NCBI GenBank assembly: GCA_045565995.1
Contig: JBJLEF010000004.1
Location: 539,538 to 603,537, forward strand
Source: UBA721 sp002705165
GTDB lineage: Bacteria > Planctomycetota > Planctomycetia > Pirellulales > Pirellulaceae
Reading direction: 5' to 3'
DNA length: 64,000 nt
This document shows, in pieces, positions 16,913 through 26,900 of the stretch. A program made the position numbers and the translations under genes. The first letter of the stretch is position 1. The number at the start of each line of letters is the position of its first letter. Below the pieces are notes generated by a model. It ran no database searches. It had not been told where the DNA came from and was given only the letters and a program-made list of their open reading frames with translations.

Positions 16913-17734
16913 ATGCGGAAATCAATTGAAGATGACCCAGACGACGACGTCTCTTTATTTCCCTTCCTGAGTATCATCGCCGCCATCATCGGAGTTTTAA
17001 CTTTAATGATTGCCGCGATTACTCTTGATCAGATGAATCAAGAAGACAGCAAGCAAATTGTTGCCAACTCGATCCGGGCAAAAGAACTTCGGGAGAGCAT
17101 CACCCAGGGCGAGAAGGAAATCCAAACAATACGCCTGTCATTATCTGATAAAGACATCGCCTTGCTGGAAAATGCGGAAAACCGTGAAAATGAAATTGTC
17201 AAAACAAGAATTGAGCTTGAGGCACTGTTGCGAAACCTTGCCGAGAAACGGAACGAACTAGAACAACTAAAAGAAATTCAAATAAGCATTCCTGAGATTC
17301 CGCCCGAAGATATTGAATCTTTGGCCGATTTGAAACAAGAGTATCAGGACATACAATCTCGACTAGAGAAATTACGAAAAGACGTAGCGAAAAAGAAAGC
17401 CGAAACGGAAGGAAGCGTCAAAGTCTTACCCGGCGGAACAGGCACCAACGTCAAACCGCATTTTGTGGAATGTACCGAAGGGGCAATTGTTATTCATGGC
17501 GGTGAGAACGCGGTCCGAATTCGACAGGGTGAGATATTAAGCCACCCTATGTTCAAAGATTTATTACAGACGGTCGTAAACACACCTGGAAATGCCGTCA
17601 CCTTCCTCTTAAGGCATGACGGCCTGAAGAGTTATCAATCTGCCCGCCGATTGTGTGATGAAAATGCAGTGAGGTACGGCAAACTCCCAGTGATAGGTGA
17701 CGGCCGACTAGATTTCACCAACTTCGATAAATAG
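16913..17734 (+). CDS. single-TM ExbD/TolR-like or ZorB-like partner protein 1
   Basis: 273 residues, 3 bp after the channel gene. Plan: short acidic cytoplasmic N-terminus (DDPDDDVSLFPFLSI), one membrane helix (about 14-35) with an acidic residue in front, a long coiled coil (about 40-150), then a globular periplasmic domain with VECTEGAIVIHGGENAVRI and AVTFLLRHDGLKSYQ. This is the layout of the stator-type partners of MotA/TolQ/ExbB channels (ExbD, TolR, MotB, ZorB), although the sequence is far from each. It probably turns proton flow into motion or force in the envelope. Confidence 0.72.
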   Translation: MRKSIEDDPDDDVSLFPFLSIIAAIIGVLTLMIAAITLDQMNQEDSKQIVANSIRAKELRESITQGEKEIQTIRLSLSDKDIALLENAENRENEIVKTRIELEALLRNLAEKRNELEQLKEIQISIPEIPPEDIESLADLKQEYQDIQSRLEKLRKDVAKKKAETEGSVKVLPGGTGTNVKPHFVECTEGAIVIHGGENAVRIRQGEILSHPMFKDLLQTVVNTPGNAVTFLLRHDGLKSYQSARRLCDENAVRYGKLPVIGDGRLDFTNFDK

Positions 17735-17786
17735 CAGCCTAAGATAAAGTCCTTATCGTGTTCACCCACAAGTAAGATAAACAACG

Positions 17787-18908
17787 ATGAAACACTCCCG
17801 CAACATTCAGGATGACGATGGCGATGGACTCGACTCCTTGCTAGATACAATGACAAATGTTGTTGGCATACTGGTAATGGTTCTCATCGCTACGCAACTT
17901 GGTGTTAAAGATGCAGTTGACCGCATCGCAAAATCGGAAGAAAGCTCTCAGGAATCACTGCTCGGCCTGGAAGAAAAACACACCTCCACGCTTGCCTTAC
18001 AACGCCAGCTCGAAGATCGCTTTAAAAACATCGGTACTGAATCTGCGAGAGAGGTGGAGTTATCCAGTTTGCGACAACAACTCGAACGGACAAATTCACA
18101 ATTCAAAGAAGCCGCAGCAAACACACAAGTGGTCGCCGTCAAACTGGAGCAAGATCAAAAGAAGGCAGCAGAGGTAACGGAGTTAATTGAGTCACAACGC
18201 AAAGAACGCGAGCGACTCTCGACTGAACTTACAAACGGCCTGGACGACGAGGCGACTCTCAAAGCTCTGCTAACTAAATACACTGGCTTACCCGGCTCGA
18301 AGGATGAAAACCTAACGCTACCTAACCCGCGGCCCGTCCCGGCTGGCGCTAAGCAATTTGTGCTGTTATGCATGAGCAATAAGATATACCCTCTTTTCTT
18401 CAATGAAGAAAATAGAAAGGCTCTTCGGCAGCAAATCGAATTTGTCGTTCAGCAAAGAAAACTCTATCAAGGCGTAGAAGTTGGTGTAGATCCTGATGTA
18501 TTGCTTCCCTTAGTCAACAAAAAGCCGCCGCTGGATGATTACTTTATTTACGATTTAACACGTTCTGGAATTCACCCTCGTATCTCCTTCAGGCCGCGAA
18601 AGGAAAGGGGGATCGAATTACGGGAGGTCCTGGGAGCAAAATCCCGCTTCAATCAGTTTCTCGACAACGTAGACCGAAACAAATTCTACATGCGGTTTTT
18701 CGTTTTTCCGGACAGCTTTGAAGTTTATATGGCGGCGCGAAAGGCGGCTGACAAGCGAGGCATCCTGGCTGGCTGGGAGCCCCAGAACCCGGACTGGGTA
18801 TACACGACCCACCTAGGTGGAAACGTGTTGTTCGGTGCCAAACCTCCACCTCCAAAACCAAACCCTAACCCAGCCCCCCCAAAACCTGCTCCTAAGTTGA
18901 TCGATTAA
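17787..18908 (+). CDS. single-TM ExbD/TolR-like or ZorB-like partner protein 2
   Basis: 373 residues. Same plan as its upstream neighbour: acidic N-terminus (DDDGDGLDSLLDTMTNVVGI), one membrane helix (about 20-40) with Asp at its start, a coiled coil of ~110 residues, then a domain with LCMSNKIYPLFFNEENRK and FRPRKERGIELREVLGAK, and a final Pro/Lys-rich tail. The two partners share the acidic-TM-coil design but differ in the C-terminal domains, so a hetero-oligomeric stator is likely. The gene runs toward the caspase-like gene on the other strand, 174 bp away. Confidence 0.72.
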   Translation: MKHSRNIQDDDGDGLDSLLDTMTNVVGILVMVLIATQLGVKDAVDRIAKSEESSQESLLGLEEKHTSTLALQRQLEDRFKNIGTESAREVELSSLRQQLERTNSQFKEAAANTQVVAVKLEQDQKKAAEVTELIESQRKERERLSTELTNGLDDEATLKALLTKYTGLPGSKDENLTLPNPRPVPAGAKQFVLLCMSNKIYPLFFNEENRKALRQQIEFVVQQRKLYQGVEVGVDPDVLLPLVNKKPPLDDYFIYDLTRSGIHPRISFRPRKERGIELREVLGAKSRFNQFLDNVDRNKFYMRFFVFPDSFEVYMAARKAADKRGILAGWEPQNPDWVYTTHLGGNVLFGAKPPPPKPNPNPAPPKPAPKLID

Positions 18909-19082
18909 CCGCGCTCTGAGTGGAACCGGATAGATAGCATTCATAAACGCTCCGAGGGCACTCGCGCGTTTTGGCTGGCATTAAATCCATCACAGCTCGA
19001 AAAGAGAGAGTGGCCTGCCCCATACAGAGAACCTTTTATGGACAATCCCTGACTGCAAAGGGGTGGCAGCATACGTATCCTC

Positions 19083-20222
19083 TCAATCGCTTGGAAATCG
19101 AATCCTGTCCGCTCCGACCCATTCATCCCATGTATGGTCATCTTCGACATAATGAATAAACCACCGCCCTCCGGCCTTACGCATAACTCTAGCTGCGTAC
19201 CATTCACCTTGCCATTTCACTTCACAGTCCGGTTCGGTGTTGCCCGCACGAGCCGTGGAATCTCTTCGTGACAAACGCAGTTGCGAATCGGCAAATCTCT
19301 TCACTTCCTTTTCAGCATAGTTAAAAAACTCGACAACATAATTCCGGTGCCTATCTTCCACCACACCAACAACCCGCCCATAACGCCCGTTAACACGAAC
19401 GTAGCTAGCTACAGGAAATGCAAGGTTTGGAAAATCAATCATTTCTCCATTCGTACTGCCGATAACAAATCCATCGTCTGTACCACCTGAGGAAAAGCCA
19501 GTTTTTTGCCCCTCCAAATGAAGCATGGCAGTGTTCACTTCGGAACGCAGTTCGTCAAGCGTGATAACTCCATCACGATTCGTATCCATTAATGGCCGAC
19601 CGGCCAAAGCATCAAGGACACTTTGAGTAAAGGTCCAGTTACCAGTCGAGGTAATTGCTGTCGTTGCCGAGGTCAAACTAAAACTGGCTACACCTCTTCG
19701 CCGAAGTGCTTCGACAGCCAACCGCATTCCACCAGAGTGACAGCAATCACCAAGAAAGACAGCCTGCCTACCGTTGAAGTTGTCGTGTACTTCATTAGCT
19801 AACTCACTCACCATCCACCCAGTCTTCAAATTATCACGTCCTAAAACAACGTCATAATTAGCAAAGCAAAAGTCATCCCCAGTCTTCCAGCCATGCCCGG
19901 CATAATAGATCAGCAAAGTTGAATTAGCGCTCGTGGCCGAGAGCGTGGATTTAATTGTTTGGCGAATATTCTCAAGCGTAGCCTCCGAATCCAACAACAA
20001 TGAAATTTGCTTAGGTGGTGTGCCACGCTGGATTAGGAGGTCGCGAAGCTCCCTATCTTTACGGTGTCTTCTGGGGTACTTCGTCAAATCGGATTCAAAC
20101 CTTGTCACACCAATAATCACGGCATAAGTATTGGCTGGATCCCAGCTATCAATCGCGTCGGACGCCTGCCCCGGTAATAGAACACAGCCTCCCAACACAA
20201 CCATCAATAACACTCGGTGCAT
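19083..20222 (-). CDS. exported caspase-like (C14 metacaspase) protein with EF-hand and Tudor-like tail
   Basis: 379 residues from ATG 20222 with GAGGAAG upstream. Residues 1-22 are a signal peptide. The p20-like fold is clear: YAVIIGVTRF (33-42), catalytic His110 in LIYYAGHG, and DCCHSGG (159-165), where Cys161 aligns with the catalytic cysteine. An EF-hand-like loop, DTNRDGVITLDEL (213-225), sits in the domain, in line with the calcium dependence of many metacaspases. The C-terminus has two small beta-barrel-like segments, the second being EVKWQGEWYAARVM ... WDEWVGADRIRF, which resembles Tudor-knot/chromo-like modules. An exported protease; target unknown. Confidence 0.85.
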   Translation of the reverse strand: MHRVLLMVVLGGCVLLPGQASDAIDSWDPANTYAVIIGVTRFESDLTKYPRRHRKDRELRDLLIQRGTPPKQISLLLDSEATLENIRQTIKSTLSATSANSTLLIYYAGHGWKTGDDFCFANYDVVLGRDNLKTGWMVSELANEVHDNFNGRQAVFLGDCCHSGGMRLAVEALRRRGVASFSLTSATTAITSTGNWTFTQSVLDALAGRPLMDTNRDGVITLDELRSEVNTAMLHLEGQKTGFSSGGTDDGFVIGSTNGEMIDFPNLAFPVASYVRVNGRYGRVVGVVEDRHRNYVVEFFNYAEKEVKRFADSQLRLSRRDSTARAGNTEPDCEVKWQGEWYAARVMRKAGGRWFIHYVEDDHTWDEWVGADRIRFPSD

Positions 20223-20599
20223 AACCTGCTTCCTCTCATCACTCGCCTCACTTTTCCAACGTTCTCATATAACATGAACAAGCTCAGTGTTTATATATAA
20301 ATTCAATCATCTACGGAGTTGCAGACTTCGAAGCCGAATAGGTCGTAACATCTAGAAGTTACGACCTAGATGAGGAAAGGCCAATCGAAAGCCTCCCACT
20401 TAACGAATCCGTTGAAGCATACCCCCCCCCCCGCATATTCCAACGCCGCATCTTAACGATTTCTTCCTCAAAATGTTGTAATGGACACTGTCACTACATG
20501 AATGCAAACCAACGTTCGACAGAGGCAGCTATTCTTAACGAAAGCTGAAAACCAACAAACGGTTAAACCTCGCGACTTGATAGCCGATATTTTCATTGC
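20223..20599. other. intergenic, with an 11-base C tract
   Basis: No gene is seen between the divergent caspase and PQQ-protein genes. An uninterrupted run of eleven C occupies 20422-20432. A repeat of AGAAGTTACGACCTA next to GGTCGTAACATCTAG (about 20340-20370) forms a short dyad. Promoters for both flanking genes should be here. Confidence 0.35.
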
Positions 20600-20619
20600 G
20601 TAACGCGGTGCGTTACAAT
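20600..20619 (+). promoter_or_regulatory. inverted repeat overlapping a -10-like box before the PQQ-propeller gene
   Basis: GTAACGC (20600-20606), three bases, then GCGTTAC (20610-20616): a perfect 7-bp inverted repeat whose right arm runs into TACAAT (20614-20619), a -10-like hexamer 70 bases before the start codon. A bound protein would block the polymerase, so a repressor site is a reasonable reading. No regulator gene is adjacent. Confidence 0.4.
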
Positions 20620-20688
20620 GGTCAGTTAACATGCATTACCACTCACGGGAATGTCGCAATTACAAACTCTGGGAAGCGTAGGAAACAC

Positions 20689-21939
20689 ATGAAAACGATC
20701 TTTGGAATCTCACTTTGTTTCGTGCTCTGGATGGCCGCTTCCGATTCGCTCCAAGCCGAGAATTGGATGCGATTCCGTGGCCCGTCGGGACAGGGGATTT
20801 CAAGCGAGACCGAACTGCCGGTGACATGGACCACGAAAAACAACATCAAATGGAAAACAGATCTGCCCGGGAAAGGCTGGTCCTCGCCGATTGTTTTTAA
20901 AGAACATGTATTCCTCACAGCATCCACCGAAGAGGGTGTGTCATGTCAGGTGATCTGCATCAATCGCAAAGATGGAAGCACCGCCTGGGCAACAGAAGTT
21001 CATCGTCAGAAACCAGGTCCCATGAGGAAACAAAACTCATACGCCACACCAACACCCGTGACTGACGGTAAATATATCTATTCCGTCTTTTATGATGGCA
21101 CGATCATTGCCGTGGATTTTTCCGGCAACATCGTCTGGAAAAACACCGAAGTGAAATTCTTTAGTTTGCATGGTCTCGGCGCATCGCCAATGATGGCTAA
21201 TGGACAGGTTATCATGCCATTCGACGGTAGTAGTCGCGAGGAAACTCAGGTTGGCTGGAAGATACCCTGGGAAAAAGCTGTGATCCTCTCGCTGGACGCC
21301 GCTGACGGATCTGTACGCTGGAAAGGCGAACGCGGTAAATCACGCGTCGGTCACGTGACACCGATCCTCGTAAACAATAACAGTCAACTCGTTAGTGCTG
21401 GCGGCGACCGCGTCCAAGGATTCGACCCAATCACTGGGAAACGCGTTTGGTCGGTCTACAGTCAGGGTGAAGGCGTTACGCCTTCCCCCGTTGTCGGTGA
21501 TGGGTTGGTCTATACTTCGTCTGGTTTTGAGGCTCCAACACTACGGGCGATTCGACTGGACGGCAAGGGTGATGTCACCAAGACCCATATCGCCTGGGAA
21601 CAAAAGAATGGTGTCGCCGCCCTCTCGTCTTTGTTGTATGTCAAGCCTTACCTTTATTCAATTTCACGAGACAATATTCTTCATTGCCTGGAGGCCACCT
21701 CTGGCAACATTGTATGGCGGCAACGACTTTCCGGTACCTACTCGGCTTCACCCGTTTATGCCGATGGACGCGTTTACATCCTGTCTTCCGAAGGAGTGAC
21801 GTTAGTGTTAAGCCCGGGAGCAAAGTACGATGAAATTGCTCGTAATGATATCAGTGAGACCTGCTATGCTTCGATGGCAGTCTCGCAAGGCAACTTCTAT
21901 ATCCGAACTGCGCGAAGCTTGTTTTGCATTGGCAATTAA
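20689..21939 (+). CDS. exported PQQ-like beta-propeller (quinoprotein-type) protein
   Basis: 416 residues from ATG 20689, which gives a clean signal peptide (MKTIFGISLCFVLWMA ... QAENW); the in-frame ATG at 20596 does not. The mature part starts WMRFRGPSGQGISSETELPV, a typical planctomycete propeller start, then repeats of the PQQ-propeller type, e.g. AVILSLDAADGSVRWKGE, GFDPITGKRVWSVYSQGEG, HCLEATSGNIVWRQRL. Family members serve as scaffolds or as dehydrogenases with PQQ; I see no clear PQQ-ligand or Cys-Cys pair, so enzyme activity is not claimed. Located in the periplasm. Confidence 0.85.
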   Translation: MKTIFGISLCFVLWMAASDSLQAENWMRFRGPSGQGISSETELPVTWTTKNNIKWKTDLPGKGWSSPIVFKEHVFLTASTEEGVSCQVICINRKDGSTAWATEVHRQKPGPMRKQNSYATPTPVTDGKYIYSVFYDGTIIAVDFSGNIVWKNTEVKFFSLHGLGASPMMANGQVIMPFDGSSREETQVGWKIPWEKAVILSLDAADGSVRWKGERGKSRVGHVTPILVNNNSQLVSAGGDRVQGFDPITGKRVWSVYSQGEGVTPSPVVGDGLVYTSSGFEAPTLRAIRLDGKGDVTKTHIAWEQKNGVAALSSLLYVKPYLYSISRDNILHCLEATSGNIVWRQRLSGTYSASPVYADGRVYILSSEGVTLVLSPGAKYDEIARNDISETCYASMAVSQGNFYIRTARSLFCIGN

Positions 21940-22540
21940 CCTTTCTGAGGACTCTTCCGAACAGATCTACATCCAAATCGCTGCTGCAACTACCACGTTG
22001 AATTCAGAGGCGTTAGCCACGAAAAATAGCTTTCGTCAAAATCATTCCTCGAGTCTATTGCCGAACCTATACCGGTGGCCTATTTCTATTGTTTTGGCCC
22101 TAGCAATGTGCTTACCCTCTGCAACCCCGGGGTACCCTATCGCTCGTCCTCGCAGCTCCGCACTCTTGCTGCCATGGCCGCTTTGAGGAATGCAAAGAGC
22201 CTAAACATTTGTCTCCCCAGCTTATGGGGTTGCGCCCTAAACTCACGGGCTTCCGCCGCCAGAACCGGCGTAAGATATCTATCAATTCAACAACAAACCA
22301 TGCTATTAACGCCGCCCCCCACTGTGACCGCGCTAGATGCCCATAATCATCAAAAACAGAACAAGCCAAACGATCCTCTCCACCCGCCCAGAAGAACCTC
22401 TAAAATGCTTTGTTTATGATAATTTAATAAAACAACTCCGTCGCAATAGGATTCAGTTCGATAAATCATCCTGCCCAGCAGTTGTAGCATAGTTACACTG
22501 TTGATGCTTTCACGCCGTTCAACATGGACAGGACAAAACA
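21940..22540. other. 600-bp stretch without recognisable genes
   Basis: Several overlapping short frames exist on both strands, but none has a start site or composition that convinces me. A small hairpin (CCCCA at about 22223 with TGGGG) is visible. The 5' signals of the outer-membrane protein gene should lie in the last 100 bases; GTAGCATAG near 22488 could be a -10 region. Confidence 0.35.
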
Positions 22541-23695
22541 ATGAAAAGCTTATTTCTGAAAAGTTCTTTTTTAATTCTGAGTTCGGTATTCGTCGTAAAT
22601 GCTAGTGAACCCGGCCAAGTAGAAACCGAAGTCGAGTCGGTCCAGGATAGTCGCTTCACGAACAATGAAGGAATGTCCGGGACGAACATGTTCTCCAAAT
22701 TGATGGACCGAACTCCTGCTGGATTCTCTCTAAACTCTTGGATGTCTATCGGTAATGGAGCTTTAGCGGATGCAGCCGGTGCAAACGGCATCACGGATGA
22801 CGGCACCGTGGGTGTTAACCAACTAGGTTTATCGATGAACAAGACTGGCGAAAAAGTTTCATACCACATGGACGTGCTATTCGGCCGTGACGCCGGATAT
22901 TTCCAGGGCCACCACAACGACGGTAACAATTGGGATAACAGTGCCGGCTTCAATAATGCAGATAAATATAGCTTCGCACTTCCGCAGTTCTACATGACAA
23001 CTAACTACGGGGAAACCACCTTAAAGCTTGGGCACTTCCTAGCTGATAGCCATACAGGGCATTATTCCAGTGATCGCTTCTTCGCAACGCGGACGGGAGC
23101 AGAGGTAGCACTTTCCCCCTACACACTAAACGGTGTTGTGGCTCATAGATCCATCGGTGACGTGGACTACCACATCGGATGGTCGAGCGGTATTAACGTT
23201 GCCTTCAACACGATGGCTGGAACCGGCACGGGCACCGCAGGCGATAACCGAACGGTCGGTGGCGACACGCTGATCTTTGGTGCGAAAACTGCACTGAGTG
23301 AGAAGACCCATCTCCGTTACAATGGATACCAAGGATCACTTTCAGGCTTTAACGCCTCCGCCAACACGGTTATCAACGACTCTTATAGCCACGACCTTAC
23401 CGTATCCCATGAAGCCAATGACAAGCTGACGCTGGAGTTCTACTATGGCACTAAGACCGGTGCCGACATTCATGCGTTTCGCCAAAGCACGTTCTACAAA
23501 CTAAGCGACGTTATGACGATCGGCCAGCGATATGAGGACGTACGGGGCGGAGTCAAAGCGTCGACCCACACGGTTGGACTTAATATTAAATCGAGCAAAT
23601 TCGAACGCTTAACCTTGCGACCCGAGATCCGATATAGCAAAGTCGGAGCTACCGATAACACCTCATTTTTTATGGATGCAGTGTTCGCCTATTAA
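22541..23695 (+). CDS. outer-membrane beta-barrel protein (BBP2/OmpL-like porin)
   Basis: 384 residues from ATG 22541. Signal peptide KSLFLKSSFLILSSVFVV with cleavage after NAS. The mature protein is rich in Gly, Asn, Thr and Tyr, alternates polar and hydrophobic residues and ends in an aromatic residue (MDAVFAY), as outer-membrane barrels do. Near-N-terminal FSLNSWMSIGNG and VNQLGLSMNKTGEKVSYHMD, with FGRDAGYFQG, match the planctomycete barrel family often annotated BBP2 (putative beta-barrel porin). A strong terminator follows at 23718. Probably a porin in the outer membrane. Confidence 0.8.
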   Translation: MKSLFLKSSFLILSSVFVVNASEPGQVETEVESVQDSRFTNNEGMSGTNMFSKLMDRTPAGFSLNSWMSIGNGALADAAGANGITDDGTVGVNQLGLSMNKTGEKVSYHMDVLFGRDAGYFQGHHNDGNNWDNSAGFNNADKYSFALPQFYMTTNYGETTLKLGHFLADSHTGHYSSDRFFATRTGAEVALSPYTLNGVVAHRSIGDVDYHIGWSSGINVAFNTMAGTGTGTAGDNRTVGGDTLIFGAKTALSEKTHLRYNGYQGSLSGFNASANTVINDSYSHDLTVSHEANDKLTLEFYYGTKTGADIHAFRQSTFYKLSDVMTIGQRYEDVRGGVKASTHTVGLNIKSSKFERLTLRPEIRYSKVGATDNTSFFMDAVFAY

Positions 23696-23717
23696 TTGAC
23701 ACCATGTCTATGCAGAG

Positions 23718-23751
23718 AAGGGCACTCTCATATAGAGTGCCCTTTTTTATT
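23718..23751 (+). terminator. rho-independent terminator of the barrel gene
   Basis: Perfect 11-bp stem (23718-23728 with 23734-23744), five-base loop and a run of six T followed by ATT. It is 20 bases after the stop codon of the barrel gene, in the right orientation. Confidence 0.85.
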
Positions 23752-23909
23752 CTACCCCTCAGTTCGCACGAATACGACGAAGCGTTGAAAGTGACAGTAT
23801 TTAGCGAGTCCTAAGAAACGGGCTCCGTTGATCTTTGCAGATTAAATCTGTCTGGTAACACTTAGGCTGAAAATTGTATGCCCGCTTACAATTGCGATTA
23901 GTGACTGCC

Positions 23910-26900
23910 TTACTCTGTAAGATATTCCCCGAACAGTTGATTAATAAATTGCTCTCCGGCAGCCCATTTCAATCCCCCCTCTTCAATTTTTGAATACCAC
24001 TGCCCGGCAGCTACCAGATCGCCCGTTCGTTTTTCCAGGTTGGCTAACAAGATCAATGCGTAGAGGTTTAAATTCTGCTCTTCCGCTGTGCGCATCACAT
24101 ACCTCTTTGCTTCTGCGTACTTTCCAAGCCTATAAAGCACTAGAGCACTGATAGTCGAAAGATCCATTGGAGCAATGGAGTCTCTGAACAAATATTCGGG
24201 AACACTGACCAAGCCATCTCCGTCATTGGTTCGGATACTTACTCTACTGGGCAAAAGCTTCTTCCAGCGAGCATCCTCGAAGCCTAGTCGTACTGTGAGC
24301 TCCTCTCCAGGATCTAAAACAAGCTCTTCACGAAAATTAACGACTAATTTGTGGTCTGCTGCCTGTTGTTGATTAATCCCCCAGGCTTGTCCGTTCTGAC
24401 GCGCTATTCCTAGCAGTATAATATTTGGTTGACCGTAGCTAACAGAGAATTCTACCAAATCCACCTCAATCTCGGCCTCGTTTGCTCTATCCCTAAACAC
24501 TCGTATCGCAGTTGTGTGTACATTGCCATTTTCGTTCCTACCCGGCCCGCCCCAAAGCAATTCGAAATCTGCTAACAACCCGATCTCCAAAGCGACAATC
24601 CTAGGCTGAACCGGCTGAATTCGAATTGTATATCTATCCGTATCGGGAATTTCACCGGTCGCCCTAACCGTTCCAGGCTCCGCTGCAAAGATCTCGCCGC
24701 CGCTTTCAGTCTTCGCGTCGACCACCTCCGCCAACTTCCACTTGGCAATATTAGAATCCCGGTAGCGATTGACCATCAGGACAATCTGTTCGATCAGATC
24801 GCTATCAGCTACGCTTTTTTCATCTAGTGTACAAATCAACCATAGGAGCTCAGCATCTAATCTTCTCAGGAAGATTGTGGGTTCAAGTTCTCCCCTTCGC
24901 TGCTTATATTCCTCGAGAAGGGAGGTAAGATATTCCTTGGCCAAAGCTTCCTCGCCAAATAAATCAAACTTAAATACCAAATGCATCTTCGCATAAGCTC
25001 GCGTCGCAAAAGCCGTGGCTCCTAAAGTATCCCGATCTGCTTCGGTCGCCCGTATAATTTCGTGACTCCTTGAGAGCCTGAGCGCGTGATTTGTTAAATC
25101 CCCCGGGTAGGATGGGTTTCCAAAATAACTGCTTCTCGTTTCAGCCAGCCCAGAAACGACTTTATGATACAGTTGCCGCATCACAATTAAGGCCTCGTCA
25201 TAGTCACCCGAATACACTTTGGACAAAAGATAAATATCGGGTATCTGGGATAGTTTGTCGTCATCATGGTGAATCCGTCCCAATGGATTAATCATCGTTT
25301 CCAGTTCATCTAATCGATTTTCTCTCAAAGCCAATTCGGCGTGAAAATAAAGTGGAAAATTGGGTTTATTAACTTCAGCAAGGAACTCTAACTTGTTTTT
25401 ATTAAATGTTTCGTCCAGGTTCATGAACATGGAGGCGACCATAAACCCTGTCAAATCCCCCGTAATCGAAAGCAGTCCGCCTTCTTGAGCTCTTACATAT
25501 TCTTGGGTCGCCACATACGAACTCGTAGCCTCGCTAGTCTGACCAGTTAGCATTTGGATCGGGGGCAGGTTTAGGTCAATCGCGGAACGACCTGTTTTGC
25601 CTTCAATTCGCTTCCGAATCAAATCCAGCGAACGCGAAGGTTCAAGATTAACCAGGTGATATGCCTCCAGCCATTGCAACCATTTCGCCTTGTCTCGACT
25701 AGGTTCGAGAGATTCAACGAGCGGCTGGAACAACGTGGAAAATGCTTTCCGTCTATCTACCACGTATAACCGAATATTGGGCGTGAGCGTATTGGATCCA
25801 GACGAGCGATTGAGATAAACCAGCGAAAATACATTACGGCCCTCACGTAATGCCCCACGCGCCATAGGCCCTAACATAGAGGTGCGATTAAACGACTTCA
25901 TTTGAAATACCGGAACCCCGTTCAGAAAGGCCCGGATCGGTACAGCTCCACTATCGGTGGTCATAAACATGGCCCCTTGTGGTATGCTTTCCAAATGAAA
26001 TTCCGTGCGTGCCCACAATTCTTCAGCATAAGTACCAACCCCACCCAAAGGCTTCATTGACCCATTAGTAACGGCTCCCCAATCCGAGTCATCAAAGTCG
26101 ACAGTTGCCCAAGATTGACTAAGGGGTTCCGTTATTGAAAATCTCCAGTGAGACCCACCGCTTTCAGCACTCCTAAGCAAATGACGAGTTTCCATTTCCC
26201 GCATTGCCCGTAAAACCACCTTTTCATCAAACTTAGATTCACGAATCGCGCGAAGGTAAATCCCCTCCGCTTTCTCTCGATTATCTCGCCGGTGTAACGC
26301 GGCCAACTGGAACAGAGCATTAATACTTTGCACGTTTGATTGCGTTGCCCCATTCAGGACTTCAATAGCATCTTCTCTCTTGCTAACCCTTTCCAGCAGG
26401 TCAGCCTTCCAACGGGACAACTCAGAACTGGGGCCTTTCGCCAACAAAGCATTAATATCTTCCAAAGCGAGGTCAGCCTCATCTGTAAATCGATTTATTC
26501 CAGCACGTTGATATCGTAAATGATCGTTGTCGGGTGCAGCCACTAACTCATCCGCCAAAAGCTTGTTAGCCGCCTTGTAATTTCCTTCCTGAATCAAACC
26601 TCGAACGATCTCGTTTGTCTGCCCAGTTACCCGAAGTTGAAGACCATACTCTCCTTCAAGTTGATTCACCTTCAAGAGGCACGTATTCCAGCCTTTTTCT
26701 AGGTCAACCATTAAAAAGTCGCTGTCAACGACAACCGGTCGGGCAGCTAATGAGTAATCGACTTCACTACCATTAATCCACAGTTTGTGATAATCATCAG
26801 AGGAGAGGAAAATACCATAGGCTTCTCTCTCCGGCGCATAGATTCGACAAAGCGCATAGATCGAGTTCTGTTTTTGCCTACCAAACCAATCAGTAACCTC

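Noticed and set aside
15563..18908. Calling the proton-channel trio a Zorya defence system
   Set aside because: The channel/coiled-coil plan is similar, but there is no ZorC, ZorD or ZorE gene nearby, and two ExbD-like partners are present in place of one ZorB; the name would go beyond the evidence.
20422..20432. Eleven-C tract as a phase-variation switch
   Set aside because: It is in a gene-free stretch ~210 bases from the caspase start and ~260 bases from the PQQ gene, not placed between promoter elements that I can identify.
21830..22420. Several 80-120-codon frames after the PQQ-propeller gene
   Set aside because: They overlap each other and the PQQ gene, lack start signals and have low-complexity, improbable sequences.
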